Notes: a model not told the origin generated them from the letters alone. 64,000 nucleotides of DNA from Rickettsiales bacterium (GCA_035765535.1 DASTXE010000001.1:380025-444024), one strand, 5' to 3'. Numbered from the stretch's first letter, positions 34,715 through 44,859 are shown. Numbers and translations: made by a program.

Positions 34715-36441
34715 GCTGCCCATTTATACTGTGTTGATAATGCGTCCGTAGCGGTTTTCTTGACCGCTGCTATGCCGTGGCGGTGACAGAAATCGCCGAA
34801 CCCCTCATTCGCATTGCGTCCGCTTTTATAAAGCGCCACCATCGGCTCCAGCGCGGTGGTGATGTCATCGAACGGCACTTTGTCGAACACTTTCTCATTC
34901 AGGCGTGTGCCTTCAAAATCGCCGCCGATGAAAACCGAGTAATGTTCCGGTGTGCGGCCCACAAGACCGATATCGCCGACATAAGGACGTGAGCAGCCAT
35001 TCGGGCAGCCCGCAATACGCACCGCGATTTTTTCTTGGCCGATTTCGTGCTTGTCCAGCAGTTGCTGGATTTTGGCTTCGAGCGGGTGCTGCACGCGTTC
35101 GGCTTCAGCCAGCGCCTTGCCGCAGGTCGGCAGAGAAACGCAGGCAAAGAAATTGCGGCTTAAGTCCGTAATATCCTCACGCAGGCGCACGCCATATTTG
35201 CGCAAGATAGAAGAAATAGTAACCTTTTCCTTTTCTTCAATATCGCACAGAATAATATTCTGGTCATTCGTCAAAGTGAGCGGCATCTTATAAGTGGAAA
35301 CTACTTCGCGCAGCGCTGAACGGTAGGCCACGCCGTAAACATCATCCGCAATACGTCCGCTAGGAATAGGAACGCCGAGGAACCATTTTCCGTCACCCTG
35401 TTCATACCAGCCGACATGATCCACGACCCCCCAGTGCTTGACCGGAAGCGGCGCATCAAGAGAGGCGCCGAAATATTTTTCCATTTCCGTTTTGCACCAG
35501 TCGAGACCTTGTTCCGCCACCACATATTTGAGGCGCGCATGTTTGCGGTCGCCGCGGTCACCGTTGTCACGCTGTAATTTCACAACCGATTCCACAGCGC
35601 GCACCATATTTTCCGGTTTCACGAATGCGATCGGCTTGGCGAGGAAAGGATAGGTCTTCGGATTATTGTGATTCATGCCGAGACCACCGCCGATAGCGAC
35701 GTTATAGCCTTGCAGTTCCTGCCCGTTAAACAGTGCTAGCAGAGCGATATCGTTGCACAGCATATCCATGCAGTTATCTTCGGGTTGGCCTATAGCCACC
35801 TTGAATTTGCGCGGCATATAGGAATCGCCGTAAAGCGGTTCGCCCTGTGCCGGGGAAGGCAGGAAAGGATAGGCTTCAATCTTTTCGCCGTCCAGCCAGA
35901 TATCCCAATATCCTTCCGTTTTTGGTGCAAGATCCTTGGCCAGCGTAAAGCAGGCCTCCTCAAGCTTCGCGTGAATATTATCACGGATAGGAGCGGGGCA
36001 GGTGATGATATTGCGCACCACGTCGCCGCAGCCGCCAAGTGTAGAGAGCAGAATCCGGTTTATGTCGGCCACAAAAGGCTTCAGATGCGCTTTCACAATG
36101 CAATGGAATTGGAAAGTCTGGCGCGTGGTGATCCTGAGCGTGCCGTTAGCATGGGTATCGCACAGCGTATCAAGCGCGAGATATTGCTCAGCCGAGAGTC
36201 TGCCGCCGGGCATTTTAAGGCGCAGCATGAATTCCCATTGCTTGTCGAGCCCTTGTTTCTTGCGCTCGGTGGCGCTGTCGCGATCATAGCCCTGATAGCT
36301 GCCATGAAATTTCAGTAATTCATAAGATGCATCTGAAACAAAATCATTAGCATCAGCAAGCTCATCCGCAATATTTCCACGCAGCCCGTCACTAGCTTTC
36401 TTTATAGCTTCCACACCGGAAAGTTTCTGCGTATCGGACAT
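34711..36441 (-). CDS. cysI: Sulfite reductase hemoprotein subunit CysI
   Basis: Six-electron reduction of sulfite to sulfide. 576 residues with the siroheme/[4Fe-4S] cysteines in CVSLPTCGKAL and AGCPNGCSRPYVGDIG, and the nitrite/sulfite reductase repeats TTRQTFQFHC and NIITCPAPI. First gene of the operon cysI-cysG'-cysH. The flavoprotein subunit cysJ is not nearby. Expected electron donor in this arrangement may be ferredoxin or a distant CysJ; this cannot be decided here. Confidence 0.95.
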   Translation of the reverse strand: MSDTQKLSGVEAIKKASDGLRGNIADELADANDFVSDASYELLKFHGSYQGYDRDSATERKKQGLDKQWEFMLRLKMPGGRLSAEQYLALDTLCDTHANGTLRITTRQTFQFHCIVKAHLKPFVADINRILLSTLGGCGDVVRNIITCPAPIRDNIHAKLEEACFTLAKDLAPKTEGYWDIWLDGEKIEAYPFLPSPAQGEPLYGDSYMPRKFKVAIGQPEDNCMDMLCNDIALLALFNGQELQGYNVAIGGGLGMNHNNPKTYPFLAKPIAFVKPENMVRAVESVVKLQRDNGDRGDRKHARLKYVVAEQGLDWCKTEMEKYFGASLDAPLPVKHWGVVDHVGWYEQGDGKWFLGVPIPSGRIADDVYGVAYRSALREVVSTYKMPLTLTNDQNIILCDIEEKEKVTISSILRKYGVRLREDITDLSRNFFACVSLPTCGKALAEAERVQHPLEAKIQQLLDKHEIGQEKIAVRIAGCPNGCSRPYVGDIGLVGRTPEHYSVFIGGDFEGTRLNEKVFDKVPFDDITTALEPMVALYKSGRNANEGFGDFCHRHGIAAVKKTATDALSTQYKWAA

Positions 36442-36557
36442 TGAATACCTGCTTGATTTAATAGTGGCTGCGCAGGCGGATAATAGAGAGGAAACTAATT
36501 TATTGCAATATTTTTGTGTAAAGAAATATTATACAAATTAGAAGTGTGCAAATATGC

Positions 36558-38834
36558 TTAGTGCAGTGTTGGCTGTGCACTTGCGGCCTGAAGTTTTTGT
36601 TCTTCAGCCCGCCCGATAAAACTATCGGATTGCTTTTCCGGTACCAGGCTTTTGGGAGCGGCATACAGCTTTTTGCCGTTCTCTTCGGTAGTGCGTTCTT
36701 TCGCAAAACGCTGCTCAAAGCTGGGAGTCTGAGGCAGAGATGACTCGGCTTGAGTATGAGGAGCATTTACCTGTATATCGCCTGGCTGGGAAGAACCTGT
36801 AGCCGCTGCTGACTGCGGAGCTTCTGATTTATGGTTATGTTTGCCGCGCGCATTTTCAAAGAAGCCGCCGAACAGCCTGAGCGTTACAGCGCAAACAAAT
36901 GAATAAAACCCTTCAAACGCGACGATTTCCCCCACGGCCTTTAAAAGAGGGATTTGTGCGCCCGTATCGCTGGTAACCGTTTTCTGCGCCAGCTTGGGAA
37001 ACATTTTGGTGACAAAGGCAGACTGCCCCATCTTTGCACCGGTATCCTCAAATAAGGTTGCGTTCCATGATTTCTGAGTGCCGCCCTTGCGTTCGCGTCC
37101 CAGCAGCATCGCAATGGGAATCACTGTAAGCGCGGTTGCAAGCCTGCCTCCGAGAATGCTGCCAAGGCTGATTTTCTGTGCTTCTTCCTTCTCGGCAGGT
37201 TTATCAGCTGCATTTCCTTGAACGCCTTCGGTCTGCTTATCTTCTTTATTGCCGAATTTATCGATGAATGCCTGGCGCTTCTTTTCCAATGCTGCCACAG
37301 GGAATGCAAATACAGATCCGTCCAGCCAGGACCAGAGCACCATCATCAGGCCCTTGGACCAGCTTGCGGAACGTTCCGGCGACATATGCAGCTTGTTTTC
37401 AAGCTGATTGGCCGTCCATTCGCGGCTCTTATTACCCCTGGTTCTAAGGCCGCGCGTAATGGCGGATTTGTCGCTTCCGTAGGTGGTATAGAAGGTCAAT
37501 GCCGCGGAAGTTACAGCTACCGCGCTGGTTAATAGAACACCATAGACAATGGCGTCAAATGCCCGCTGGGCAAAATTCATTTTTTTCTTGTCTTCATGCT
37601 TACCTTGTACGCCGGTCAATGCATACAGCAGTTCGCCACTTGCGTTTTCTAACGATTTACCCAGGGTGCCTTGAATATTCTGCCAGTTTTCTTTGGTGGC
37701 CGGATCCATGGAGACCGTGTCGGGAATACGTACATCGTTATAGCCGGACTTGGTTCTGGCAACATCCAGCGCCATTTTTGCAGATTGCTGGGGAGAAAGA
37801 CCAGAGACATATCCGGCAATAAAACCGGCATAAGCGGAGTCTGCGGAACCTATGGATTTTTTAACGGCAGGAAAATCAGTGCGCCCGGCAGCAACAACAG
37901 GCGTTACGCCAGGAGCGGAAGAGCCTGTAAGAAGGACAGTGCTGTTATCCGATCTTACGATAAGAGCTGCAGGCGCTCTGTTACGGGCAGGCTTGCCTGC
38001 CTGTGCTCTGAGCTTGTCGCGTTCCTCCATGTCGGCCAGAAGTTTTTTGGCCGCCAGGTCAAAATCATGCCCTGTATCGTAGATGCGGGTAAGCTCCTGT
38101 TCGTCGCCCACGATAACGTCGGCATTCTCAAGAAGTTTCTGGTATGTACCGGGAGGTACCGGATGCCCGAACTGCGCTTGTTTAGGAAGCGTGGCTACAA
38201 CTCTTTTATCGTTTGCGAGCGCTTTAGTAAGCAGCGTATCGGGAAATTCGTTGCCGAGCTTTCCCCAGAGTGACGACGGAATAAACACGACGTCGTTCTT
38301 GCGTACAAGCTCGTCGGTGATCATACCCGGCTTCAGCAACTGGTCGGCATTGCCCGGATAAGTCGCCAGCGTATGGCTGCCGTCCGGAGCGGTAAAGATA
38401 AATGATACGGCAGGCTCGGCATTATTGCCGATTTCATTTTGAGCGGGAAGCAAGTGGGTGCCCGTTCCCTTGATATCATTCTTGATGGAATCGGAATACA
38501 CACCGTGACCGGCGACACCCAGAAATTCCAGGTGAGCGTTATGGCCCATGAGGCGCTTGAACGTGACCAGTGTATTCGCCGTAGAGCCGCCCGGCTCAAT
38601 ACCCTCCATCTTTAAACCTTGCGTAAGCCTGGAGATAGTATCGAATTCTTCTTTGGTAAGGGAGACTTTTTCGCCGCGCCGTGCATCGTGCTCAGCCAGC
38701 ACTTTATCAATAACGGTATTCAGCTCGGCATATCGATCGCGTATAGCAGCAGGCGCCGTCCTCAACTCTTCAGGCGAAGGCAGCGGGATAGGCACGTCTG
38801 CTATCAATAAGTCGCTCGATAAAATATTGACCAT
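36558..38834 (-). CDS. PfkB kinase-like domain fused to a membrane domain
   Basis: About 758 residues from ATG 38834 (a TTG at 38873 is an alternative start). Residues 60-390 look like a PfkB/adenosine kinase: GGSTANTLVTFKRLMG, LGVAGHGVYSDSI, SFIFTAPDGSHTLATYPG, DVIVGDEQEL, and a DTxGAGD-like end SIGSADSAYAGFIAGYVSGL with the catalytic Asp in GSAD (329-332). Residues 420-660 have about four membrane segments, and the end is Pro/Ser/Gln-rich. The fusion is unusual and its substrate unknown. Confidence 0.75.
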   Translation of the reverse strand: MVNILSSDLLIADVPIPLPSPEELRTAPAAIRDRYAELNTVIDKVLAEHDARRGEKVSLTKEEFDTISRLTQGLKMEGIEPGGSTANTLVTFKRLMGHNAHLEFLGVAGHGVYSDSIKNDIKGTGTHLLPAQNEIGNNAEPAVSFIFTAPDGSHTLATYPGNADQLLKPGMITDELVRKNDVVFIPSSLWGKLGNEFPDTLLTKALANDKRVVATLPKQAQFGHPVPPGTYQKLLENADVIVGDEQELTRIYDTGHDFDLAAKKLLADMEERDKLRAQAGKPARNRAPAALIVRSDNSTVLLTGSSAPGVTPVVAAGRTDFPAVKKSIGSADSAYAGFIAGYVSGLSPQQSAKMALDVARTKSGYNDVRIPDTVSMDPATKENWQNIQGTLGKSLENASGELLYALTGVQGKHEDKKKMNFAQRAFDAIVYGVLLTSAVAVTSAALTFYTTYGSDKSAITRGLRTRGNKSREWTANQLENKLHMSPERSASWSKGLMMVLWSWLDGSVFAFPVAALEKKRQAFIDKFGNKEDKQTEGVQGNAADKPAEKEEAQKISLGSILGGRLATALTVIPIAMLLGRERKGGTQKSWNATLFEDTGAKMGQSAFVTKMFPKLAQKTVTSDTGAQIPLLKAVGEIVAFEGFYSFVCAVTLRLFGGFFENARGKHNHKSEAPQSAAATGSSQPGDIQVNAPHTQAESSLPQTPSFEQRFAKERTTEENGKKLYAAPKSLVPEKQSDSFIGRAEEQKLQAASAQPTLH

Positions 38835-39022
38835 TCTGTATTCCCGGCTTAGGGGTGACCGATTGACATGCAACCACCCGGAAGCTATTAACTAATCCCA
38901 TATTACATGATAGAGATAATAATTAGTATGACAGTTTTATGAAATTTATTAATAATTCTGTAGCTTTTTCTGTTATTGTATAACTAAATAAAACACATAT
39001 AAAACATGGGAATAAGGTGATA

Positions 39023-40015
39023 ATGAACCGCGTTTTTTCAGGCGTACAGCCGACTGGCAACCTCCATCTGGGCAACTATCTGGGGGCCATACGCAACTGG
39101 GTGGATATGCAGGGTACCTATGAATGCATCTTTTGCGTTGTAGACCTGCACGCGATCACCATTCCGCAGAAACCGGAAGAACTGCGCCAGGCCATCCGTG
39201 AAGTTACGGCGGCCTATATTGCCTGCGGCATTGATCCCAAAAAGAGCATTATCTTCCCACAATCGAGCGTTTCAGTGCATTCCGAGCTTTCCTGGATACT
39301 GGGATGCCATACGCCGCTCGGCTGGTTGAACCGCATGACGCAGTTCAAGGATAAAGCAGGCAAGAACCGCGATAATGCATCGCTTGGCCTGTATGGTTAT
39401 CCTGTACTGATGGCAGCAGATATTCTGGGTTATAAAACCACCCATGTTCCGGTGGGTGAAGACCAGAAACAGCATCTTGAACTGGCACGTGATATTGCTG
39501 GTGCATTCAACCGCTATTACGGTATTGATTATTTCCCGCAGCCTGAACCGCTGATCCGGGACACTGCTGCGCGTATCATGAGTCTGCGTGACGGAACGAA
39601 GAAAATGAGCAAGTCCGACGAGTCGGATTATTCGCGCATTAACCTCACAGACGATGCCGATGCAATCGCGCTCAAGTTCCGCAAGGCTAAATCGGATGCC
39701 TATCCGCATATCGACTATGAACCAGAAACCCGTCCTGAGGCGGCAAATCTGATCGATATTTATGCAGCGCTCTCAGGCATTTCCCGCGAGGCTGTAGTCA
39801 GCCAGTTCGGCGGCATGAATTTTTCGGACTTCAAAAAAGCCCTGACCGATATGGCGATTGAAAAACTTTCCCCAATCACGGCCTATATGCGCGACCTGCT
39901 GAACAACACTGACTATATCGATGCGGTGCTGAAAGACGGCGCAGAACGGGCAGATGCGCTGGGATCGCGTTATCTGCGCGAGGTAAAGGAAATCGTGGGC
40001 TTCCCGGTCTTTTAA
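39023..40015 (+). CDS. trpS: Tryptophanyl-tRNA synthetase
   Basis: Class I aminoacyl-tRNA synthetase charging tRNA-Trp. 330 residues: the HIGH-like motif reads [12 protein letters not shown], the KMSKS motif is present as KMSKSDES, and [17 protein letters not shown] is the typical Trp-binding segment. ATG 39023 is preferred over GTG 39017 as it follows AAGG at a normal distance. It is the convergent neighbour of the histidine kinase gene; the stops touch. Confidence 0.97.
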   Translation: MNRVFSGVQPTGNLHLGNYLGAIRNWVDMQGTYECIFCVVDLHAITIPQKPEELRQAIREVTAAYIACGIDPKKSIIFPQSSVSVHSELSWILGCHTPLGWLNRMTQFKDKAGKNRDNASLGLYGYPVLMAADILGYKTTHVPVGEDQKQHLELARDIAGAFNRYYGIDYFPQPEPLIRDTAARIMSLRDGTKKMSKSDESDYSRINLTDDADAIALKFRKAKSDAYPHIDYEPETRPEAANLIDIYAALSGISREAVVSQFGGMNFSDFKKALTDMAIEKLSPITAYMRDLLNNTDYIDAVLKDGAERADALGSRYLREVKEIVGFPVF

Positions 40016-41380
40016 TTATCTGGGCAGTTTTATAGTGACAACCAGCCCGGGCTTGTTATCGGCAAAGCTAAGCTCGCCTTTATGGAGTTTCACCGCCGCA
40101 CCGACCAAGCTTAAGCCCAGCCCATTGCCCGGTGAGCTGCGGCTTTGTTCGAGCCGGAAGAACTTTTCCGTGACCTTGCTGTAGAACGACTCTGGAATAC
40201 CGATACCGCTATCGGCAACCTGCAGGAGGATATATCCATCCTGAGCGAGCAGTCGCACGGTGATCAGGCCGGAGCGCGGAGTGTATTTGATGGCATTGTC
40301 GATGATATTGGCCATCATCTGCGTAATCAGATGGCGATCCCCCTTGATGGAAAGACCTTCGGAAATTTCAGAGACCAGCGTCTGAGCCTTTTCTTCCGCT
40401 ACAAGCAGGTAAAGATCGACTACGTCCACCATGGCCTCAGAAATATTGAATTCGCTGAACTGCTCAACACCAGCGCCGATTTCAGCTTGCGCAATGCGCA
40501 GGATGGAATTGAACGTTGCAACAAGCGAGTCAATTTCTGCAAGCGAGCCGCGCACCTGTTCATTCAGTTGCTGCGGAGTAGTATCCCCAATCAGCATGCT
40601 TTCCAAACGGTTGCGCAGGCGGTTTAGAGGCGTGCGCAGATCATGGGCCACATTATAAGAAATGTCCCTTACACCGTCGATCAGCTCGCAGATACGGTTC
40701 AAAGTCTGGTTTAGATGCAGCGCCAGATGGTCGAATTCATCGCCGATACCGATGACATTCACGCGTGTATGCAACGCGCCTGCAGCCACTTTGCGGAAAG
40801 TCTGGTTGACCACATCAATACGCCGGTAAATCGTGTAGGAAAGCAGCATGCCGCCGACAGCCGCCATGGCAAACATAATGGCGAAGCAGAGATACAATAC
40901 CTCTACAATAATTTCCCGCACATGCTCGATATTATCCATCTTGCGCCCGACCAGCAGGATATACCCTCCCGGCAGTGCCGTATTCATCGCAATGGCCTTG
41001 GAGCTGCTAGGCGGAGAGCCATTTTCATTGTTCACGGTGAATTTTACCCAGCTATCCACATCCGTCTTGCCGCCCGGCCAGCGGTCGAGGTTTCCGGCCA
41101 GTACTTTCCAGTTTCGGTCGATAAACATAATGACAAGGGTCTTATCCTCGTCCTTTTCCAGGATGTTCTTGATCGAAGCAACGGTTTCATCCCGCTTGTC
41201 GACGGTGAATTTATGTTTCAAGTCAGCCAGATGGATTTCAATGGAGTGCTTGAGATCGGCTTCCATATTGTTGATGATTTCGCTGTAAACGAAAATCAGC
41301 AGCGCCGTCACGGAAGCAGCAAACGTTACCATGTAAAGCAGGGTAAAGCGGAAGGCCGCCGATCGGAAAAGACGAAACAT
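40016..41380 (-). CDS. Sensor histidine kinase
   Basis: 454 residues. TM1 (about 12-33), a periplasmic sensor of about 120 residues, TM2 (about 165-185), HAMP, HisKA with H in YNVAHDLRTPLNRLRN, and HATPase with NIIDNAIKYTPRSG, DSGIGIPESFY and GNGLGLSLVGAAV. Similar to CusS/QseC-type kinases. It follows its response regulator with the stop and start codons abutting (TAG ATG). The signal is unknown. Confidence 0.94.
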   Translation of the reverse strand: MFRLFRSAAFRFTLLYMVTFAASVTALLIFVYSEIINNMEADLKHSIEIHLADLKHKFTVDKRDETVASIKNILEKDEDKTLVIMFIDRNWKVLAGNLDRWPGGKTDVDSWVKFTVNNENGSPPSSSKAIAMNTALPGGYILLVGRKMDNIEHVREIIVEVLYLCFAIMFAMAAVGGMLLSYTIYRRIDVVNQTFRKVAAGALHTRVNVIGIGDEFDHLALHLNQTLNRICELIDGVRDISYNVAHDLRTPLNRLRNRLESMLIGDTTPQQLNEQVRGSLAEIDSLVATFNSILRIAQAEIGAGVEQFSEFNISEAMVDVVDLYLLVAEEKAQTLVSEISEGLSIKGDRHLITQMMANIIDNAIKYTPRSGLITVRLLAQDGYILLQVADSGIGIPESFYSKVTEKFFRLEQSRSSPGNGLGLSLVGAAVKLHKGELSFADNKPGLVVTIKLPR

Positions 41381-42055
41381 CTAGCTTTCACTCAGTTGGT
41401 AGCCGACACCTCGGATCGTTTTGATAAGGGATTTATCGAACCCTTTGTCGATCTTCTGGCGCAGGCGGCTGACCTGCACGTCGATAACATTGGTCTGCGG
41501 ATCGAAATGGAAATCCCATACGCTTTCCAGCAGCATGGTACGCGTAACCACCTGTCCGGCATGACGCATCAGATATTCCAACAGCATGAATTCACGATTT
41601 TGCAGCGGTATGTCCTTACCGGAACGGGTTACCTTACGGGTCAGGAAGTTCATAACTAGGTCGCCTACCTGCAGAGAAGATTGCTCGCTGCCTGAACGCT
41701 GACGGCGCATAAGCACTTCGATACGCGCCATGAGTTCGGCAAAGGCGAACGGTTTGACGAGATAGTCATCGCCGCCGGATTTCAGCCCTTTCACGCGTTC
41801 ATCCACCTGATGCAAAGCGCTCAGGATGAGAATCGGTGTCGTATTGCCGGAAGCGCGCAATGTCTGGATAATCGTAAGCCCATCAAGCTTCGGAAGCATC
41901 CGGTCGATGATCAGTACGTCAAATTCATTCTCCACGGCATGAAACAAGCCGCTGCTGCCGTCTGTCATGTGCTCCACATGATGTCCGGCTTCCTGCAACC
42001 CTTTCACAATAAACCCGGCTGCATCTTTATCGTCTTCAATTAATAATACGCGCAT
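41381..42055 (-). CDS. OmpR-family response regulator
   Basis: 224 residues from the ATG at 42055. Receiver domain: MRVLLIEDDKDAAGF, phospho-Asp in DVLIIDRMLPKLDG, Lys in GGDDYLVKPFAF. Winged-helix output domain: LLEYLMRHAGQVVTRTMLLESVWD and VDVQVSRLRQKID. It forms a pair with the kinase downstream. A divergent DUF347 gene lies 99 bases away and could be a target. Confidence 0.95.
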   Translation of the reverse strand: MRVLLIEDDKDAAGFIVKGLQEAGHHVEHMTDGSSGLFHAVENEFDVLIIDRMLPKLDGLTIIQTLRASGNTTPILILSALHQVDERVKGLKSGGDDYLVKPFAFAELMARIEVLMRRQRSGSEQSSLQVGDLVMNFLTRKVTRSGKDIPLQNREFMLLEYLMRHAGQVVTRTMLLESVWDFHFDPQTNVIDVQVSRLRQKIDKGFDKSLIKTIRGVGYQLSES

Positions 42056-42154
42056 ATACCCACTTTTATAAATGTCTGGCAGCAATATAAAGCTTTGTAA
42101 AACTATTTACAATATATGGCTTTATCTCATAGTCTTTGAAAAATGGAGAGTAAA

Positions 42155-42901
42155 ATGGAAGGAGGCTGTGAAAAAATCCCGCAAGTGACGCTGGCGTTCT
42201 GGATTATCAAGATCGCGGCCACAACGCTTGGAGAGACCGCAGGCGATGCTGTGACGATGTCCATGAATCTGGGGTATCTGGTGGGGACCGCCATTTTTGC
42301 CTCTATTTTTATCGTGGCCGTCAGTGGCCAGATCATGACCAAACGCTTCCATCCGTTTCTATATTGGGGGGTGATTATTGCCACCACCACGGCAGGCACC
42401 ACATTAGCCGACTTCGCCGACCGTTCGCTAGGAATAGGTTATGCGGGCGGTTCATTGTTGCTGCTTGTGTTGCTGATGACGTCACTTGTCCTGTGGTATT
42501 GGACGCTCGGCTCTGTCTCTATCGATACAGTCCACACTGTCAAAGCGGAAATATTTTACTGGGCGACGATCATGTTTTCACAGACACTCGGCACGGCGCT
42601 GGGCGACTGGATGGCGGACTCCACAGGGCTTGGCTATGAAGGTGGTGCGCTGGTGTTTGCGGTGGCGCTTGCCGTGGTCGCATTCGCGTATTACCGCACG
42701 AAAGTTTCTCATACGCTGTTATTCTGGGCGGCATTCATCTTGACGCGCCCGCTTGGCGCCACTGTAGGCGACCTGCTGGATAAGCCAGTAGCGCAGGGCG
42801 GCCTTGCCCTGAGCCGCTACACCGCATCCGGCGTGCTGTTGATATTCATTATCGCATGCATCCTGTTGCTGCCGCAAAAAGCGTTGCAATCACGGCACTA
42901 G
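42155..42901 (+). CDS. Four-repeat DUF347 (COG4705) membrane protein
   Basis: 248 residues and about eight membrane helices. Four repeats are visible, each with a T-x-G-x-x-x-x-D core: TLGETAGDAVTMSMNLGY, TAGTTLADFADRSLGIGY, TLGTALGDWMADSTGLGY, PLGATVGDLLDKPVAQGG. This is the DUF347 pattern. The molecular role is unknown; a transport or ion function is likely from its form. It is divergent from the two-component pair, so regulation by it is plausible. ATG 42155 follows GGAGAG; ATG 42143 is an alternative. Confidence 0.88.
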   Translation: MEGGCEKIPQVTLAFWIIKIAATTLGETAGDAVTMSMNLGYLVGTAIFASIFIVAVSGQIMTKRFHPFLYWGVIIATTTAGTTLADFADRSLGIGYAGGSLLLLVLLMTSLVLWYWTLGSVSIDTVHTVKAEIFYWATIMFSQTLGTALGDWMADSTGLGYEGGALVFAVALAVVAFAYYRTKVSHTLLFWAAFILTRPLGATVGDLLDKPVAQGGLALSRYTASGVLLIFIIACILLLPQKALQSRH

Positions 42902-43777
42902 CTCCGCAGTGCTTTCCGCCTCTTCCGCAGTCCAGGTGCTGCCTGCCGAAGCAAGAATGACCATCCCTATGGCAAACAGCTGTATGGCGCCAAGCGTTTC
43001 TGAAAGGAAGACTACGCCACAAACGGCTCCGATGGCGGGTTCCATGCTTGAAAGTATGCTGAAAGTGCGCGTAGGCAGCTTGCGCAGCGCAAACATTTCC
43101 AAAGAATAGGGCAGGGCGCTGGAGAGAATGGCGACACTAAGTGCCATGGGTAGAATAGCAAAGTTAAACAGAGAAAGCCCGTGCTGCGCAAAACCAATGG
43201 GAAATACGAAGCAGGCGGCGATGCTCATGCCAAGCGCTGTGGCCGTTCCGCCATGCACTGTGTGGCTGGTTTTCTTGCCGAAAATAATATAGATCGCCCA
43301 GCAGGTGGCTGCCCCAAGCGCATAAGCTGCCCCAACCGGGTCAATGTTAGAGGAAAGTTTTGTCACCGGTAACAACAGCACAATTCCGCCCGCAGCGCAT
43401 ACTGCCCAGAGAAAATCCTTCCAACTGCGTGTATGCAGCAAAGCAATCGCCAGTGGTCCTGAGAACTCCAGGGCAATGGCAATCCCGAGCGGAATACGGG
43501 CAATCGCCATGTAAAAAAGCAGGTTCATGCTGCCAAGCGAAAGCCCGTAAGCAAACAGGGAGAACCATTCATTGCGCTTCGGCCATCTGCGCCAGGGGTG
43601 GCCTACCGCAATCAATATGCAGGCGGCAAACAGCAGGCGCAGCGAGACGACCCCCAGCGGAGAAAGCGTGTGGAAGAGGTGTTTGGCAAGCGATGCCCCC
43701 GTCTGGATGGAGAGCATGCCCACTGCAAGCGCCGCGATGGCATAAGTGCGTGAAGAATCGGTAAGCTTTAAAAACAT
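42890..43777 (-). CDS. EamA-family exporter, RhtA-like
   Basis: 295 residues with ten membrane helices and two EamA repeats. The segments FAYGLSLGSMNLLFYMAIARIPLGIAIALEFSGPL (two halves) and SSALPYSLEMFALRKLP match RhtA-type threonine/homoserine exporters. Substrate is inferred from family. It overlaps the convergent DUF347 gene by 12 bases. Confidence 0.9.
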   Translation of the reverse strand: MFLKLTDSSRTYAIAALAVGMLSIQTGASLAKHLFHTLSPLGVVSLRLLFAACILIAVGHPWRRWPKRNEWFSLFAYGLSLGSMNLLFYMAIARIPLGIAIALEFSGPLAIALLHTRSWKDFLWAVCAAGGIVLLLPVTKLSSNIDPVGAAYALGAATCWAIYIIFGKKTSHTVHGGTATALGMSIAACFVFPIGFAQHGLSLFNFAILPMALSVAILSSALPYSLEMFALRKLPTRTFSILSSMEPAIGAVCGVVFLSETLGAIQLFAIGMVILASAGSTWTAEEAESTAELVP

Positions 43778-43802
43778 ATAATGTTCATAGCTTACCGGTT
43801 GC

Positions 43803-44327
43803 TTACAATAAAGGGCTTTCCGTTCTGATAGCCCATTTCTGCATGGGAACGATCAGCCAGGCAATCAGCAATGCCATCGCACTCCCCAGGAACACTTCCA
43901 TAACGCGGTGCAGTGCCACAAAAATCCCTGTCGCGCTTGAACCATCCGCAATCGCCGAAGTGACGACAATGGCTGTGGTAATGGAAGCCACACGCCACCC
44001 TGTAGGAGTTTTGAACAGGTGCTTAACAAAAATCGTAGCTGCCAGGGCAAGTGGAAGCAAAAGGTCCTGCTGCCGGACAACCAATAAAAATAGTAACCCC
44101 GTCAGGCATCCGATAATCGTGTTGCTGATACGCAGTTTGAAACTGGCCCAGGTGGTTCCTGTATTAGGTTCGGTTACAAGGATCAGGGAAATAACCGCCC
44201 ATAACGGATTGCCTCCGAACAGCACATGGATGATAAACCATAAGATGCTGGTTCCGAGGAAAACACTGAGACCGAATTGAACACTGGGCAAGCCCTGTGC
44301 CTGCCTTAAAAGACGTAATAAATGCAT
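43803..44327 (-). CDS. FUSC-like membrane protein
   Basis: 174 residues with about five or six membrane segments. VQFGLSVFLGTSILWFIIHVLFGGNPLWAVISLILVTEP (given in part) and WASFKLRISNTIIGCLTG fit the fusaric-acid-resistance family membrane half, but the protein lacks the cytoplasmic half of full-length members. Role as an efflux pore is inferred. Follows the EamA gene in the same direction but upstream of it. Confidence 0.8.
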   Translation of the reverse strand: MHLLRLLRQAQGLPSVQFGLSVFLGTSILWFIIHVLFGGNPLWAVISLILVTEPNTGTTWASFKLRISNTIIGCLTGLLFLLVVRQQDLLLPLALAATIFVKHLFKTPTGWRVASITTAIVVTSAIADGSSATGIFVALHRVMEVFLGSAMALLIAWLIVPMQKWAIRTESPLL

Positions 44328-44370
44328 GAAAATATGTTGTAAGCTAAAGTGAAACGCGCATAGAAAGATG

Positions 44371-44397
44371 CGGCAGCATAGCCTAGCTACGCTGCCG
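44371..44397. terminator. Long perfect hairpin, likely terminator of the CBS gene
   Basis: CGGCAGCATAGC-CTA-GCTACGCTGCCG: a 12-base stem with a three-base loop (one G-T or A-C position). It lies 31 bases past the CBS gene stop. The U-tract is weak on both strands (minus strand CATCTTTCTATG). Called a terminator with moderate confidence. Confidence 0.5.
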
Positions 44398-44427
44398 TAT
44401 GATAAAAGGCCTATTAAATGGTTGAAG

Positions 44428-44859
44428 CTATGCGGCTTTCTTGCCCATAGTGCATTCTATAATCTGGCTGATTTCCTGCATCTTATTATCCTTCTTCAAG
44501 ATAGCTCCGAAGGAGAGTATGCCGCGCAGCTCGCCGTTCCTATCCTTCACCAGCAGACGATTGACATTGTGCTCGCGCATGGTTTCGGCCGCTTTATCCA
44601 ATAGGTCATGCTCACTGCAGAAAAATAATTCCGTCGTCATATGATTACCGACCTTTTCTTTTGCAATATCCTTGCCCCTGGCAACAGCGCGCAGCACGAT
44701 ATCACGATCCGTAATGACGCCTTCCAGTATACCATTGGTCATAACTGGTAAAATCCCGCATCTCAGCATTTCCATCTTCATCGCGGCGTCCTGCAGGCTA
44801 TGCTCAGAAGTAATAATAACGGGATTAGCTTTCATGATATCTCTTACTTTGGTCTGCAT
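44428..44859 (-). CDS. CBS-pair domain protein
   Basis: 143 residues forming one pair of CBS motifs: VRDIMKANPVIITSEHSLQDAAMKM with ILEGVITDRDIVLRAVARG, and VGNHMTTELFFCSEHDLLDKAAETM with RLLVKDRNGELRGILSFG. CBS pairs bind adenosyl ligands; stand-alone examples often act as metabolic sensors. No output domain is attached. Confidence 0.92.
   Translation of the reverse strand: MQTKVRDIMKANPVIITSEHSLQDAAMKMEMLRCGILPVMTNGILEGVITDRDIVLRAVARGKDIAKEKVGNHMTTELFFCSEHDLLDKAAETMREHNVNRLLVKDRNGELRGILSFGAILKKDNKMQEISQIIECTMGKKAA

Noticed and set aside
40715..41659. Open frame opposite the kinase-regulator pair
   Set aside because: Shadow frame crossing two well-supported genes.
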